Shown: positions 18,690-28,451 of the stretch, piece after piece
Position numbering within the stretch: the first letter of the stretch is position 1
Layout: each line of letters begins with the position of its first letter
Assembly: GCF_016743815.1 (NCBI RefSeq)
Contig: NZ_CP061035.1
Span: 2,730,501 to 2,794,500, forward strand
Direction of reading: 5' to 3'
DNA length: 64,000 nt
Source of the DNA: Sphingomonas aliaeris
GTDB lineage: Bacteria > Pseudomonadota > Alphaproteobacteria > Sphingomonadales > Sphingomonadaceae
Program-made: the position numbers and the translations under genes
Notes under the pieces: generated by a model
What the model saw: only the letters and a program-made list of their open reading frames with translations
What the model was told of the DNA's origin: nothing
The model's database searches: none

Positions 18690-20048
18690 TCAGCCCAATA
18701 CTGTCTTCAGGTTCATGAACTCGTGCAGACCGTACGGCCCCAGTTCGCGGCCGTGGCCTGACCGCTTGATGCCGCCGAACGGCGCTTCGGGGCTGCTGGC
18801 CAGCATCTGGTTGACCGCGGTCATCCCCGCTTCGATCTCGCGTTCGAAGCGTTCGCGCTCATCCGCATCTTCTGTCCAGACGGACGATCCCAGCCCGAAC
18901 GGCACGTCGTTCGCCAGCCGGATCGCCGCGTCGATATCGTCCGCCTTGAACACCATCGCGATCGGCCCGAACAGTTCCTCCTGCGCCACCGCATGGTCGA
19001 TCGGCACGTCGACCAGGATACCGGCGGACATATAGGCGCCCTTCCCGGGCAAGGCTTCGCCACCGAACAGCATGGTCGCGCCTTCGGCCCGGATCATCTC
19101 GATCTGGTCGAGCACGGTCTGGCGCTGCTCCTCGCTCGACAGCGGGCCCATATCGGTCGCCGCGTCCATCGGGTCGCCGGCCTTGACCGCCTTCATCCCG
19201 GCGGAAAACTTCTCCAGGAACGCGTCATAGATATCGGCATGGACGATCATCCGCTTGGCGCAGATGCACGATTGCCCGGTATTCTGGATGCGTGCGGTCA
19301 CCGCGGTCTTCGCCGCCTTGTCCAGGTCGGCGGAGGGCATGACGATGAACGGGTCCGATCCACCCAGTTCCAGCACGACCTTCTTCAACGCGCGCCCCGC
19401 CGCCTCGGCGACCTTCATGCCCGCGCCTTCGCTACCGGTCAGCGTGACCGCCGCGATCCGGTCGTCCGCGATCAGCGCATCGACCTTGCCCGACTTGATC
19501 GCCAGGTTCTGGAATACGCCCGCCGGCGCGCCCGCCGCGATCACCATCTCCTCGATCGCCGCGGCAACGCCTTGCACGCTGGAGGCATGCTTCAGCAGCC
19601 CGACATTCCCCGCCATGATCGTCGGCGCCAGGAAACGGACGACCTGCCAATACGGAAAATTCCACGGCATCACCGCCAGCACCGGCCCGATCGGAAGCCA
19701 GCGTGCCTTGCCCGTGCCGCCCGCCGTGGCGAATTCGCGCGTCGCCAGCATCGCCGGTCCTTCCTGCGCATAGTGACGGAACCCGACGGCGCACTTCTCG
19801 ACTTCCGCCAGCGCGGACTTCAGCGTCTTGCCCATTTCCCGAACCGCGATCTCGGCGAGCCGCTGGCGATTGGCATCGAACTGATCGGCGATCGCGGACA
19901 ACAACCGGCTGCGCGTGTCGTAATCGGTCGCGCGCCAGCTCTTATACGCTTCGGCGGCACGCGCGACGCGCGTCTCGATCTCGTCCGCCGTCAGTTCGGC
20001 GAAGCTTTCCCCGGCGGTGCCGGTGGCGGGATTGATGCTGGTGAACAT
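18690..20048 (-). CDS. NAD(P)-dependent succinate-semialdehyde dehydrogenase-type aldehyde dehydrogenase
   Basis: A 452-residue aldehyde dehydrogenase. The catalytic Cys is at about residue 261 (GQSCICAKR), the general-base Glu is in LELGGSDPF, and the cofactor-binding WNFPYWQVVR region is intact. The start MFTSINPATGTAGESF at 20048 is typical of the succinate-semialdehyde dehydrogenase group, which oxidises succinate semialdehyde to succinate. Frame upstream of 20048 would overlap the divergent xseB and is not used. Substrate assignment is by similarity and is not certain. Confidence 0.8.
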   Translation of the reverse strand: MFTSINPATGTAGESFAELTADEIETRVARAAEAYKSWRATDYDTRSRLLSAIADQFDANRQRLAEIAVREMGKTLKSALAEVEKCAVGFRHYAQEGPAMLATREFATAGGTGKARWLPIGPVLAVMPWNFPYWQVVRFLAPTIMAGNVGLLKHASSVQGVAAAIEEMVIAAGAPAGVFQNLAIKSGKVDALIADDRIAAVTLTGSEGAGMKVAEAAGRALKKVVLELGGSDPFIVMPSADLDKAAKTAVTARIQNTGQSCICAKRMIVHADIYDAFLEKFSAGMKAVKAGDPMDAATDMGPLSSEEQRQTVLDQIEMIRAEGATMLFGGEALPGKGAYMSAGILVDVPIDHAVAQEELFGPIAMVFKADDIDAAIRLANDVPFGLGSSVWTEDADERERFEREIEAGMTAVNQMLASSPEAPFGGIKRSGHGRELGPYGLHEFMNLKTVLG

Positions 20049-20138
20049 GGTTTTCCTATCGCTGGATCGCAGGCTTAACGCAAACTTGCCGCGACGTATC
20101 CTTGACCCAGTTGATACCCACGGGCCATAGCACGCGTC

Positions 20139-20378
20139 ATGGAAACCCCCGTAGAAGACCTTTCGTTCGAAGCCGCGCTCCGGGAACTCGAACATATCGT
20201 CAGCCGGCTCGAATCCGGTGACGAGCCGTTGGACGGCGCGATCGCATTGTACGAACGCGGCGATCGCCTGCGCCTGCGCTGCAAGGATCGACTCGATGCG
20301 GCGCAAGCCCGGATCGAGGCGATCCGCACCGATGCCGAGGGTCGCGCCGCGGGTACGCAACCCTTCGTGGCTGGATGA
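20139..20378 (+). CDS. xseB: Exodeoxyribonuclease VII small subunit
   Basis: A 79-residue protein with the family signature LSFEAALRELEHIVSRLESG followed by LDGAIALYERGDRLR. It associates with XseA to form the single-strand-specific exonuclease VII. The stop overlaps the ispA start (ATGA), the common xseB-ispA arrangement in proteobacteria. XseA is not encoded in this window. Confidence 0.95.
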   Translation: METPVEDLSFEAALRELEHIVSRLESGDEPLDGAIALYERGDRLRLRCKDRLDAAQARIEAIRTDAEGRAAGTQPFVAG

Positions 20379-21295
20379 CCGTGATGGCCGCGCAACCGCA
20401 CGCCCCCTCCGCCACCCTGCAGGCCGCGCTGAACGAAGTCGCAGCCGACATCGATCGCCGGTTCGACCTGTTGCTGGAAGTGCCCGACGATCCCCGCGCG
20501 GACCTGTACCGCGCCATGCGTCACGCCGCGATGGGCGGAGGCAAGCGCCTGCGCCCGATGCTCGTCAACGCCACTGCGCAATTGTTCGGGGTGGACCGCG
20601 ACTGTGCCGGCCGCACCGGCGTCGCGCTGGAATGCATCCACGTCTATTCGCTGATCCACGACGATCTGCCGGCGATGGACGATGACGATATGCGTCACGG
20701 CAAACCCAGCACGCACAAGGCCTTCGACGAGGCGACCGCGATCCTGGCCGGCGATTGCCTGCATGCGCTGGCGTTCGAGATCCTTGCCGATCCGCTGACG
20801 CATGCCGACCCCTATGTCCGCGTCGAACTGCTTGCCGATCTGTCGCGCGCGTCCGGCCCGAACGGCATGGCCGGCGGCCAGATGATGGACTTGCAGGCGG
20901 AAAAGACCAGCTTCGACCTGCCGACCGTAACCCGGTTGCAGGCGATGAAGACCGGCGCGCTGATCGCCGCCGCGGTCGAGGCCGGGGCGATCCTCGGCCG
21001 CGTACCGGTGGAGGGGCGCAAGCATCTGCGCGGCTATGCCCGCGATCTGGGCCTCGCATTCCAGATCGCCGACGACATACTGGACGTCGAAGGCGATGAG
21101 GAACTGGCCGGCAAGGCGCTGCGCAAGGACGAGAATGCCGGCAAGGAGACGTTCCTCTCGCTGCTCGGGCTGGACCGGGCGCGCGAACAGGCACGGATGC
21201 TGGTCGATCAGGCGATTGCCCATCTCGCAAGCTATGGTCCGGAGGCGGATCTGCTGCGCGACATCGCCCGCTTCGTCACCGCGCGAAATCATTGA
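20375..21295 (+). CDS. ispA: Farnesyl diphosphate synthase (polyprenyl synthetase)
   Basis: A 306-residue trans-prenyltransferase. The first aspartate-rich motif (LIHDDLPAMDDDDMRHG) is at about residues 92-108 and the second (FQIADDILDVEGD) at about 229-241; GGGKRLRPML provides the pyrophosphate-binding arginines. It condenses isopentenyl diphosphate with dimethylallyl and geranyl diphosphate to make farnesyl diphosphate, the precursor of quinone side chains, undecaprenyl carrier and carotenoids. It is translationally coupled to xseB and followed 57 bp later by coaD. Confidence 0.9.
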   Translation: MTVMAAQPHAPSATLQAALNEVAADIDRRFDLLLEVPDDPRADLYRAMRHAAMGGGKRLRPMLVNATAQLFGVDRDCAGRTGVALECIHVYSLIHDDLPAMDDDDMRHGKPSTHKAFDEATAILAGDCLHALAFEILADPLTHADPYVRVELLADLSRASGPNGMAGGQMMDLQAEKTSFDLPTVTRLQAMKTGALIAAAVEAGAILGRVPVEGRKHLRGYARDLGLAFQIADDILDVEGDEELAGKALRKDENAGKETFLSLLGLDRAREQARMLVDQAIAHLASYGPEADLLRDIARFVTARNH

Positions 21296-21352
21296 GATCG
21301 GGTTCCGGCGCTTGCCGGGACTGATACCGTTACAAGGCCTGGGGGAAAGCAC

Positions 21353-21859
21353 ATGACCATCCGCATCGGTGTCTATCCCGGAACGTTCGATCCGATCACG
21401 CTCGGCCATATGGACATCATCCGACGCGGCGCGAAGCTCGTCGACCGGCTCGTCATCGGCGTGACGACCAACGCGTCCAAATCGCCCATGTTCAGCGTTG
21501 AGGAGCGGATGGATACGGTGCGGCGCGAGGTCGCGGACGTGGACGGCGATGTTCAGGTGGTCAGCTTCGACTCGCTGCTGATGGACTTTGCGGAGGCGCA
21601 AGGCGCACGCGTCATCGTCCGCGGCCTGCGCGCGGTGGCCGATTTCGAATACGAATATCAAATGGCCGGCATGAACCAGCAGATCAATCCGCGCGTCGAA
21701 ACCGTCTTCCTGATGGCCGACGTGGCCTTGCAGCCCATCGCCAGCAAACTGGTCAAGGAAATCGCCCTGTACGGCGGCGACATCCGCAAATTCGTCCCGC
21801 CCCTCGTCTCCGACGAAGTGATCGCGCGCGTCACCAAGATCGGGCGCAAGGGAAGCTGA
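21353..21859 (+). CDS. coaD: Phosphopantetheine adenylyltransferase
   Basis: A 168-residue nucleotidyltransferase with the N-terminal GTFDPITLGH motif (T/HxGH), the KSPMFSVEERMD segment and the RGLRAVADFEYEYQMAGMN signature of CoaD. It transfers AMP from ATP to 4'-phosphopantetheine, the penultimate step of coenzyme A synthesis. GGGGGAAAG lies just before the ATG. It follows xseB-ispA on the same strand and may be in the same operon. Confidence 0.95.
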   Translation: MTIRIGVYPGTFDPITLGHMDIIRRGAKLVDRLVIGVTTNASKSPMFSVEERMDTVRREVADVDGDVQVVSFDSLLMDFAEAQGARVIVRGLRAVADFEYEYQMAGMNQQINPRVETVFLMADVALQPIASKLVKEIALYGGDIRKFVPPLVSDEVIARVTKIGRKGS

Positions 21860-21910
21860 CGGCAATATCTTCGCCCCGGCCCGAACAACCCCTAACACGC
21901 CCCCTCCCCC

Positions 21911-21936
21911 GCTCGTTTCGAGCGAAGTCGAGAAAC
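21911..21936. repeat. Sphingomonad palindromic repeat, single arm (family A)
   Basis: A single copy of the arm whose core is TTTCGAGCGAAGTCGAGA, between coaD and the cyclophilin gene. Two further loci in the window (32175-32252 and 56623-56692) carry the same arm as inverted pairs. The arm itself contains the small palindrome CGCTCGTTTCGAGCG. Confidence 0.75.
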
Positions 21937-22025
21937 AGGCCGCACTCACCCACCCCAACGTTCACGTTGGCGCAATCGCGGATTTGCTCTAGACGGCGGC
22001 AACAAGCCGATTTTCGCGGGGATAT

Positions 22026-22802
22026 ATGCGTTCGATGACCAGGATGTTTGCGTTTGCCGGCGCGTTGATCGCCACCGTCGTGGCGGGTCCGGCACTCGCG
22101 CAGAAGGCGCCTGAAAAGGCCAAGCCGCTGAACAACGTGAAGACCGAAACCGTCGTCACCCCGCGTCTGGCGCCCGCCTCAGCGACCGACCCGCAGAACC
22201 TGCTCTATCTCGACCTGTCGACCGGCGGCCGCGTCGTCATCTGGCTGCGGCCGGACGTCGCCCCGCTGATGGTCGAGCGGATCAAGACGCTGACTCGCCA
22301 GCATTTCTACGACGGCCTCGCCTTCCACCGCGTGATCGACGGCTTCATGGCGCAGGGCGGCGATCCCAAGGGCGACGGTACCGGCGGCTCGCCACTGCCC
22401 GACGTGAAGGCGGAGTTCAACTATCTCCCGCATGTGCGCGGTGCGGTCGCCGCAGCCCGTGCCGAAGCGGAGGACAGCGCCAACAGCCAGTTCTTCATCG
22501 TCTTCCAGCCGCGGCTCAGCCTCGACAAGAAATACACCGTGTTCGGCCGCGTGCTCGAAGGCATGCAATATGTCGACGCGATCGAACGCGGCGAGCCGCC
22601 GGTGAACCCGTCCAAGATCCTCCACGCCTATGTCGCGGCGGATTCGCCTCCGCCCTACGTCGCGCCGGCGCCTGCCATCCTGACGCCACCGGTTCGCCTG
22701 CCGAGCGCACCGACCGGGTCGAAGGCGCCCGCCAAGCCGAAGCTCGCGCCGAAAGCCGCGCCGAAGCCTGTTCCAAGCCCCACGGCACCCCCGGCGAAGT
22801 GA
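22026..22802 (+). CDS. Periplasmic cyclophilin-type peptidyl-prolyl isomerase
   Basis: A 258-residue protein with a signal peptide (cleavage probably after AGPALA) and a cyclophilin domain at about residues 55-205. The active-site signature is clear: [26 protein letters not shown], then NSQFFIVF. It catalyses cis-trans isomerisation of prolyl bonds in exported proteins. The last 45 residues are a low-complexity Pro/Ala/Lys tail. It is followed 34 bp later by queA on the same strand. Confidence 0.85.
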   Translation: MRSMTRMFAFAGALIATVVAGPALAQKAPEKAKPLNNVKTETVVTPRLAPASATDPQNLLYLDLSTGGRVVIWLRPDVAPLMVERIKTLTRQHFYDGLAFHRVIDGFMAQGGDPKGDGTGGSPLPDVKAEFNYLPHVRGAVAAARAEAEDSANSQFFIVFQPRLSLDKKYTVFGRVLEGMQYVDAIERGEPPVNPSKILHAYVAADSPPPYVAPAPAILTPPVRLPSAPTGSKAPAKPKLAPKAAPKPVPSPTAPPAK

Positions 22803-22836
22803 TCCCCGCCCCGCGCGCCGGGGTGGCCATGCGACC

Positions 22837-23862
22837 ATGAACGTAGACCTGTTCGATTTCGACCTGCCGGCGGAGCGGATCGCCCTACGCCCTGCAAGCC
22901 CGCGCGACACCGCCCGTTTGCTCGTGCTGGACGGTGCGGAGACGCGAGACCTGATCGTCCGCGACCTGCCCGGCCAGCTTCGCCGCGGCGACCTGCTCGT
23001 CTTCAACGACACGCGCGTTATCCCGGCGCAGTTGGAAGGCAGGAGGGGCAATGCCCGCATCGGCGCCACGCTGCACAAGCGCGAGGGACTACGCCGCTGG
23101 CGCGCGTTCGTCCGCAACGGGCGGCGGCTGCGAGAGGGCGATACGATCGACTTCGGCCAGGACGTGTCCGCAACCGCCTCCGAAAAGGCGGAGGACGGCA
23201 GCTTCATCCTGACCTTCGCCGGCGACGAACCCGTCGAACTGCTGCTCGAACGCGCAGGCCGCATGCCCCTGCCCCCCTATATCGCGGCAAAGCGCCCGAC
23301 CGACGCTCAGGATGCGGAGGATTATCAGACGATGTTCGCCGCAGAGAAAGGCGCCGTCGCCGCCCCCACCGCCGCGCTGCATTTCACCCCCGAGCTGATC
23401 GCCGCGCTGGACACGGCGGGCATCGGCCACGCCACGCTGACGCTACATGTCGGCGCGGGCACTTTCCTGCCGGTCAAGGCGGACGATACCGATCAGCACA
23501 AGATGCACGCCGAATGGGGCCGCATCGACCAGGCCACCGCCGACCGCCTCAACGCCACCCGCGCCGCTGGCGGCCGCATCATCGCCGTCGGCACCACCAG
23601 CCTCCGCCTGATCGAAAGCGCCACCACCGCGGACGGCCGGATTCACCCCTTCGACGGCGACACCGCGATCTTCATCACACCCGGCTATCGCTTTCGGGGG
23701 ATCGACGGCCTAATGACCAATTTCCACCTGCCCCGGTCGACGTTGTTCATGCTGGTCTCGGCGCTGATGGGGCGGGAACGGATGCAGGCAGCCTACGCGC
23801 ACGCCATCGACCGCGGCTACCGCTTCTATTCCTACGGGGACGCCTCGCTGCTCCTGCCGTAA
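22837..23862 (+). CDS. queA: S-adenosylmethionine:tRNA ribosyltransferase-isomerase
   Basis: A 341-residue QueA. Recognisable segments are [14 protein letters not shown] at the N-terminus, [27 protein letters not shown] and [14 protein letters not shown], ending in [14 protein letters not shown]. It transfers the ribosyl group of SAM to preQ1 in tRNA to make epoxyqueuosine. The partner enzyme Tgt, which inserts preQ1, is encoded 5.6 kb downstream, with a TonB receptor region between them. Confidence 0.95.
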   Translation: MNVDLFDFDLPAERIALRPASPRDTARLLVLDGAETRDLIVRDLPGQLRRGDLLVFNDTRVIPAQLEGRRGNARIGATLHKREGLRRWRAFVRNGRRLREGDTIDFGQDVSATASEKAEDGSFILTFAGDEPVELLLERAGRMPLPPYIAAKRPTDAQDAEDYQTMFAAEKGAVAAPTAALHFTPELIAALDTAGIGHATLTLHVGAGTFLPVKADDTDQHKMHAEWGRIDQATADRLNATRAAGGRIIAVGTTSLRLIESATTADGRIHPFDGDTAIFITPGYRFRGIDGLMTNFHLPRSTLFMLVSALMGRERMQAAYAHAIDRGYRFYSYGDASLLLP

Positions 23863-24170
23863 GCTGGGCGCAACTGGTTCGAAAATGGCTTCAATTTACC
23901 GCGAATAGCGGTTGCCAATGCTTACACACGACTGGTCTGATAAGCCCAACATAGAGCGGCTCGAACACCATGATTGCAATCTTGAAGCTCGGTTGGACGG
24001 TTGCTGACGCCCGAATAGCACCGGCGGATCATGCCGATCACCCCGTCGTAAAATCCTGATGCTGATACGCTGTTACAACGACCGATACCGCAATCCCGCT
24101 AGGGAACAGTCGTCGGGATAATTTCGTACCGTCGGCACCCGTAGAAACCTTGCGACCAATCGAACATGGA
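23863..24170. other. Non-coding stretch between queA and the TonB receptor terminator
   Basis: About 310 bases with no supported gene. Short reading frames here lack ribosome sites and resemble nothing I recognise. Base composition is less GC-rich than the neighbours, which may indicate an insertion or degenerate sequence, but no repeat ends or transposase motifs can be identified. Confidence 0.5.
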
Positions 24171-24202
24171 CAAAAAGAAGGGCGGCCACTGGCCGCCCTT
24201 CT
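24171..24202 (-). terminator. Intrinsic terminator of the TonB receptor gene
   Basis: On the minus strand a perfect 12-bp stem (24202-24191 with 24187-24176) with a 3-nt loop is followed by TTTTTG, about 25 nt after the receptor stop codon. Confidence 0.9.
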
Positions 24203-24226
24203 CACGCTTGGATTATCGACGGCTGA

Positions 24227-27200
24227 TCAGAACTTGATCTTTGCACCGGCATAGAAGCGCCGGCCGATCGCATCGTACGTTCCGGCGTCGGTTTCTGCGC
24301 CAGTGGTGTTACCCGGCAGCCCGCTGATGATCGGCGGGGGAGCCGTGTTCAGCAGGTTGTTCCCGCCAACGTAGAACTCGTAATTATCGCCTGCCTTGAA
24401 GCGAACCTGCGAGTCCAGATAGAATACCGACTTGATCCGCGCACGACGATCGGTTGGCGACGTCGAATTTCCGGTGCCGTCATCGATCTGGGCAAGGAAC
24501 GTATTATCCAGGAATGCCGGGCCGATATAGTTGCCGCGGAAGACGATGCCCACGTTATCCAGATCGTAGGCGAACGTGCCGAAGACCTTGTTACGCGAAG
24601 CGCCGACTTCGTTGACGAACGGATCACGATCCTCACCCGGCAGCGGAACGACATAGCCCTTGAACACGTGGGTCCAGGCAACGTTGAAGTTCGCCTTACC
24701 CGGCAGGCCGATCTCCGTCATATCCTGGCGATACGATGCCGTGAGATCCAGACCGGAAGTCTTGAGACCGCCCGAGTTGTTCGAGGTCGCATTCACGAAG
24801 TCCAGCGAACCCGCGCTGTTCGCACCGGCGGGTGCCGGACGACGCGTGATGAACGAGCAGAATGCCGCGTTCGCCTGGCGATAGCACTGATCGAGAATGA
24901 ACTGCCGCGGAATGGAGGTGATGGCGTCCTTGATCGTGATGTTGAAGTAATCCGCGGTGAACGAGAAATTCCGCAGGAAATGTACCGATCGCGGATTGAT
25001 CACCGCACCCAGCGTGTAGGACGTGCCCTTTTCCGCCTTCAGGTTAGGATTGCTCGTATCCAGTCCGCTGACGCCCTGGACGTCCGCCTGGTTCAGCGTG
25101 AAGGCACCGTTTGCGGCGATGTTCGCCGCCACGCCACCGTTCGCACGACACTGGATACCCAGCGTCCCGGCCGTCGTCGCCGTCACACCCTGACAGGGAT
25201 CCTGCAGGCCGGTCGGGAACGTCTGGCCCGAACCGCCGAACAATTCACCGATGTTCGGCGCGCGAACCGAGCGGGAATAGACACCGCGGAAGCGGATATC
25301 TTCCACCGGCGCCCATTCGAGACCGCCGTTATAGCTGTAGGTCGTGCCGATGGTCGAATAATGCGAGATCCGGCCCGCACCCGTCGCCGTCAGTTCACGG
25401 AAGAAAGGTGTGTTGGACAGCAGGGGCACGCGCAATTCGCCATAGCCTTCGACGACATCGAAGGTGCCGGACGTATTGGCCAGCTTGTTGCCGCCGTTCA
25501 GCCCGGCATTCGTCAAAGCGTCGAACGTCTGACGAGCCGTTTCTTTACGATATTCGGTACCAAGCGAAACACCGAGCGGTCCAGCGGGGAGATCGATCAA
25601 CGAACCCGAAACGTTCGCACCGGCATTGTACTGGCTGGTGAAGCTGGTCAACGAAGACGGCGCAGAGATATAGGAAATCGCTGCCGGGCTGAGACGGCCG
25701 GTGCCATTGAATACGTCGGCCGGCACGCAACCCTGCGCACGAGCATTCGCATCACGGCAGATCGCATCCGCGGTGGAGCCATTTCCGTTCAGATCGAAAA
25801 CGTCGGTGACGACATCGAGCGCGTTACGGAAGTTGACGACATTGACCTGGCCACCCGACGTCTGCGATTCACGGGTTTGACCGTAAGACGCGAACACTTC
25901 GTAGTTGAACCGATCGGTGATTGCCCCACTGACGCCGGCGACGACACGGAACGTATCGCGATCCGCCACCGACCCACGGTTGCCGAAATCGCTCAAACGA
26001 CGGGTGAAGCCGATGTCACGCAGGCCATCGCCTGCGTCATTCTGATCGATCACGCCGTTGCCGTTCGTGTCCCGAAGGGGCGTATCGACCGCAAGGTTGT
26101 AGACAGCCTGCGGGACGAGCGGGTTGCGCGTCAGCACCTGAGCACCAGTCAGCGGGTTGGTCTGGAAATTCTCGATGGCAAAGCGACCGCCGGTCGCCGG
26201 GAAGATGCCGTTATTGCCCGCCGAATCGAGCGGGAATGGCTCGAGCTCCGTTACGACCTTGGTCGAAGCGTAAGTGCCTTCGAGAAATACGTTGGCAGCC
26301 TTGCTGATTTCGAAGTTCGCGCGGGTGGCGAACAGGTAACGCTCCGTCGGGATAGCGATCGTGCGGAATGCGGAGCGATTGAACCCGGTTGGATTCCGCG
26401 TTGCACTGCCGTTCGTGGACGTAGTGACGAGTGCGCCCGTGATCGGGTCGTAAGTCCGCGTAACCGCAGCTCGAGCAGCGATATCACCGATATCGGTGAA
26501 GCTGCCATTACCATTCGCGTCGAAGCCGGGAACGGCGGACTGAATGAACAGAGTGCCTTGCGGCGCGAAGCCCGAGAAGAACGGCTGCGTGACCTTGAAC
26601 AGATCGTCCGCCAGCCCGGTCACCCCGGCGCCCGTGCTGAACTGATCGATTGCCGAGCGCGCGCGATCGCGCGAGAAAACGGCGCCTTCCTTCGTGTAGC
26701 CGGCATAAACGATGACGTTGCCGCGATCCTCGGCAAAGTTGCCGCCAATCGTCAGGTTCAGCTGCTTGTCAGCGCTATCGCCCTCTTCCGAGATGCCGAC
26801 CTGGCCGTTGAGTTCGACGCCCTGATAGTTCTTCTTGTAGACGATGTTGACGACGCCAGCGACCGCGTCGGAGCCGTACACCGACGATGCGCCGCCGGTA
26901 AGAACGTCGACCCGCTCGATGAACTGCGCCGGGATCGTGTTCAGATCGACCGTCGAAGTGCCCGGGATACCTGCAACGAACCGGCGACCATCGACCAGGA
27001 CGAGCGTGCGGTTGGCTCCGAGGTTGCGCAGATCGACGGTCGCGACACCCGCGCTGGACGTGGAGAAGTTCGAGTTGGTGCGGCTGATACCCGGGGTACC
27101 GAATGCCGGGTTCTGCAGCAGAACGCTCTGGAGGTTCGGGGTGCCCGAATCATCGATGTCCTGCGCATCGATGATCTGGAGCGGCGAAGCGGAGATCAGC

Positions 27201-27421
27201 GCGGGGGACGCGATACGCGAACCGGTGACGACGATATCCTGCTCGGGAGCGACATCGCCCACATCGCTCGTCGCGCGCTCGCCCGTGGTCGGATCGGTCG
27301 TACCGGCCGGAGGTGTCGTCGGCGTATTGTTGGTCGACTGAGCGACGACCGGAGCAGCGATAAGTACGCCGCCGATGAGGAAACTCGACGCCAGAAGGCG
27401 CCCGCGAAGTATTGCTGCCAT
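24227..27421 (-). CDS. TonB-dependent outer-membrane receptor
   Basis: A 1064-residue receptor. The start at 27421 is chosen because AAGGGG lies 7 nt upstream; two upstream in-frame ATGs are too close to or before that site. A signal peptide (ending PVVAQ) precedes a TonB-box-like segment (EQDIVVTGSRI), the plug domain (LQSVLLQNPAFG, NLGANRTLVLVDGRRF, GGASSVYGSDAVAGVVNIVYKK) and a long beta-barrel ending RRFYAGAKIKF. It imports a bulky substrate using TonB energy. Three acidic D-x-N-x-N-G loops in the predicted extracellular region look like calcium sites. The sphingomonad members of this class mostly serve carbohydrates or unknown compounds; the substrate is not evident. It stands alone with its own terminator. 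Confidence 0.9.
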   Translation of the reverse strand: MAAILRGRLLASSFLIGGVLIAAPVVAQSTNNTPTTPPAGTTDPTTGERATSDVGDVAPEQDIVVTGSRIASPALISASPLQIIDAQDIDDSGTPNLQSVLLQNPAFGTPGISRTNSNFSTSSAGVATVDLRNLGANRTLVLVDGRRFVAGIPGTSTVDLNTIPAQFIERVDVLTGGASSVYGSDAVAGVVNIVYKKNYQGVELNGQVGISEEGDSADKQLNLTIGGNFAEDRGNVIVYAGYTKEGAVFSRDRARSAIDQFSTGAGVTGLADDLFKVTQPFFSGFAPQGTLFIQSAVPGFDANGNGSFTDIGDIAARAAVTRTYDPITGALVTTSTNGSATRNPTGFNRSAFRTIAIPTERYLFATRANFEISKAANVFLEGTYASTKVVTELEPFPLDSAGNNGIFPATGGRFAIENFQTNPLTGAQVLTRNPLVPQAVYNLAVDTPLRDTNGNGVIDQNDAGDGLRDIGFTRRLSDFGNRGSVADRDTFRVVAGVSGAITDRFNYEVFASYGQTRESQTSGGQVNVVNFRNALDVVTDVFDLNGNGSTADAICRDANARAQGCVPADVFNGTGRLSPAAISYISAPSSLTSFTSQYNAGANVSGSLIDLPAGPLGVSLGTEYRKETARQTFDALTNAGLNGGNKLANTSGTFDVVEGYGELRVPLLSNTPFFRELTATGAGRISHYSTIGTTYSYNGGLEWAPVEDIRFRGVYSRSVRAPNIGELFGGSGQTFPTGLQDPCQGVTATTAGTLGIQCRANGGVAANIAANGAFTLNQADVQGVSGLDTSNPNLKAEKGTSYTLGAVINPRSVHFLRNFSFTADYFNITIKDAITSIPRQFILDQCYRQANAAFCSFITRRPAPAGANSAGSLDFVNATSNNSGGLKTSGLDLTASYRQDMTEIGLPGKANFNVAWTHVFKGYVVPLPGEDRDPFVNEVGASRNKVFGTFAYDLDNVGIVFRGNYIGPAFLDNTFLAQIDDGTGNSTSPTDRRARIKSVFYLDSQVRFKAGDNYEFYVGGNNLLNTAPPPIISGLPGNTTGAETDAGTYDAIGRRFYAGAKIKF

Positions 27422-27660
27422 TACCATTCCCCTTTTACCGAAAATCATCGCTGATCCCGGACCATTGAAGTCGTCGTTTTACGACTTTGATGAGTCCGTG
27501 TAGGGGCTTACGGGAGGATCCTGCAAGAACCGGATTATTTGCGGGAGCCAATCCCAATGGAGTGTAGCAAAGTTGCAACAGTCTGAGCCGCGCGTGGACC
27601 GATTGCATTTTCCATCTTGCTGGCGTTAGGATTTCCCCAACGAGTACAAGGGGACAACCG

Positions 27661-28188
27661 ATGCACCTAAGATATCTGATGTCACTGGCTGCGCTGTGTG
27701 GCTCGGCCGCTGGCGCGGCGGACAATCCGCCCAAGCCAAAAGCGCTTGAGGGTATAGTCAATTGTCGCGCGATCGAAGCGTCGGCGCCGCGGTTGGCCTG
27801 CTACGACAAGGCCGCCGCAACCCTGGTGGATGCGGCTGACAAGGGGACGATCGTCATCGCCGACAAAAGCGAGGTGCAGCGAACACGGCGGTCCCTTTTC
27901 GGCTTCTCGCTTCCGAACCTCCCCCTGCTCGGTGGGGGCAAGGGACAAAAAGAGGACGATGAAACGGTCGTCCGCGAACTGGCGACGACGGTCGTCAGCG
28001 CAAGTCCGGCCGGCTACGGCACCTGGGCGATAACGGTGGCCGAAGGCGGCCGATGGCGTACTTCGGAAGCCAGCCGGACATTAACGCCGCGAACGGGCGA
28101 TAAGATAACGATCAAACGCGGCCCGCTCGGCGGGTATATTGCAAACATCGGCGGACAGCGCGGGGTCAAGATACAGCGGGTCGGCTGA
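27661..28188 (+). CDS. Exported protein of unknown function
   Basis: A 175-residue protein with a signal peptide (residues 1-20, ending GAAD) and a conserved-looking CRAIEASAPRLACYDKAAA segment, a motif found in several uncharacterised periplasmic proteins. The C-terminal half is beta-rich (YGTWAITVAEGGRWR, then KITIKRGPLGGYIANIGG), suggesting a small beta domain. AAGGGGAC lies 6 nt before the ATG. It is divergent from the TonB receptor across about 240 bp that contain the hairpin at 27469-27488. No function is assigned. Confidence 0.7.
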   Translation: MHLRYLMSLAALCGSAAGAADNPPKPKALEGIVNCRAIEASAPRLACYDKAAATLVDAADKGTIVIADKSEVQRTRRSLFGFSLPNLPLLGGGKGQKEDDETVVRELATTVVSASPAGYGTWAITVAEGGRWRTSEASRTLTPRTGDKITIKRGPLGGYIANIGGQRGVKIQRVG

Positions 28189-28451
28189 ACGACAGTACAT
28201 CGTGAGCATGATCCGCTTTTGCCGCCTGGGATTCAGCATCTGCGGGCGGCTCGAAGCTCGACCTTCCTGTACCCTGTTGCTCAAAGGCTACACCGCGGCT
28301 GGCCCTTCCTGACGTCGCAGGTAACGTTCGTTGGGCTGATCGCCAGAAACGGCCGATCGTGACCGCTCGTACGTGATGCGCATAGTCGTTCTATTGGTAC
28401 AAGCCGCTTTAGTGATACGTGTACGAATTGCCTCCACTGCTACGCGCCCTC

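Noticed and set aside
23863..24170. Remnant of an insertion sequence downstream of queA
   Set aside because: No terminal inverted repeats, target duplication or transposase fragment could be read.
24668..27454. 928-codon open frame antisense to the TonB receptor
   Set aside because: Its translation is Arg-rich with no domain, signal or ribosome site. It arises from high GC content on the strand opposite a real gene.
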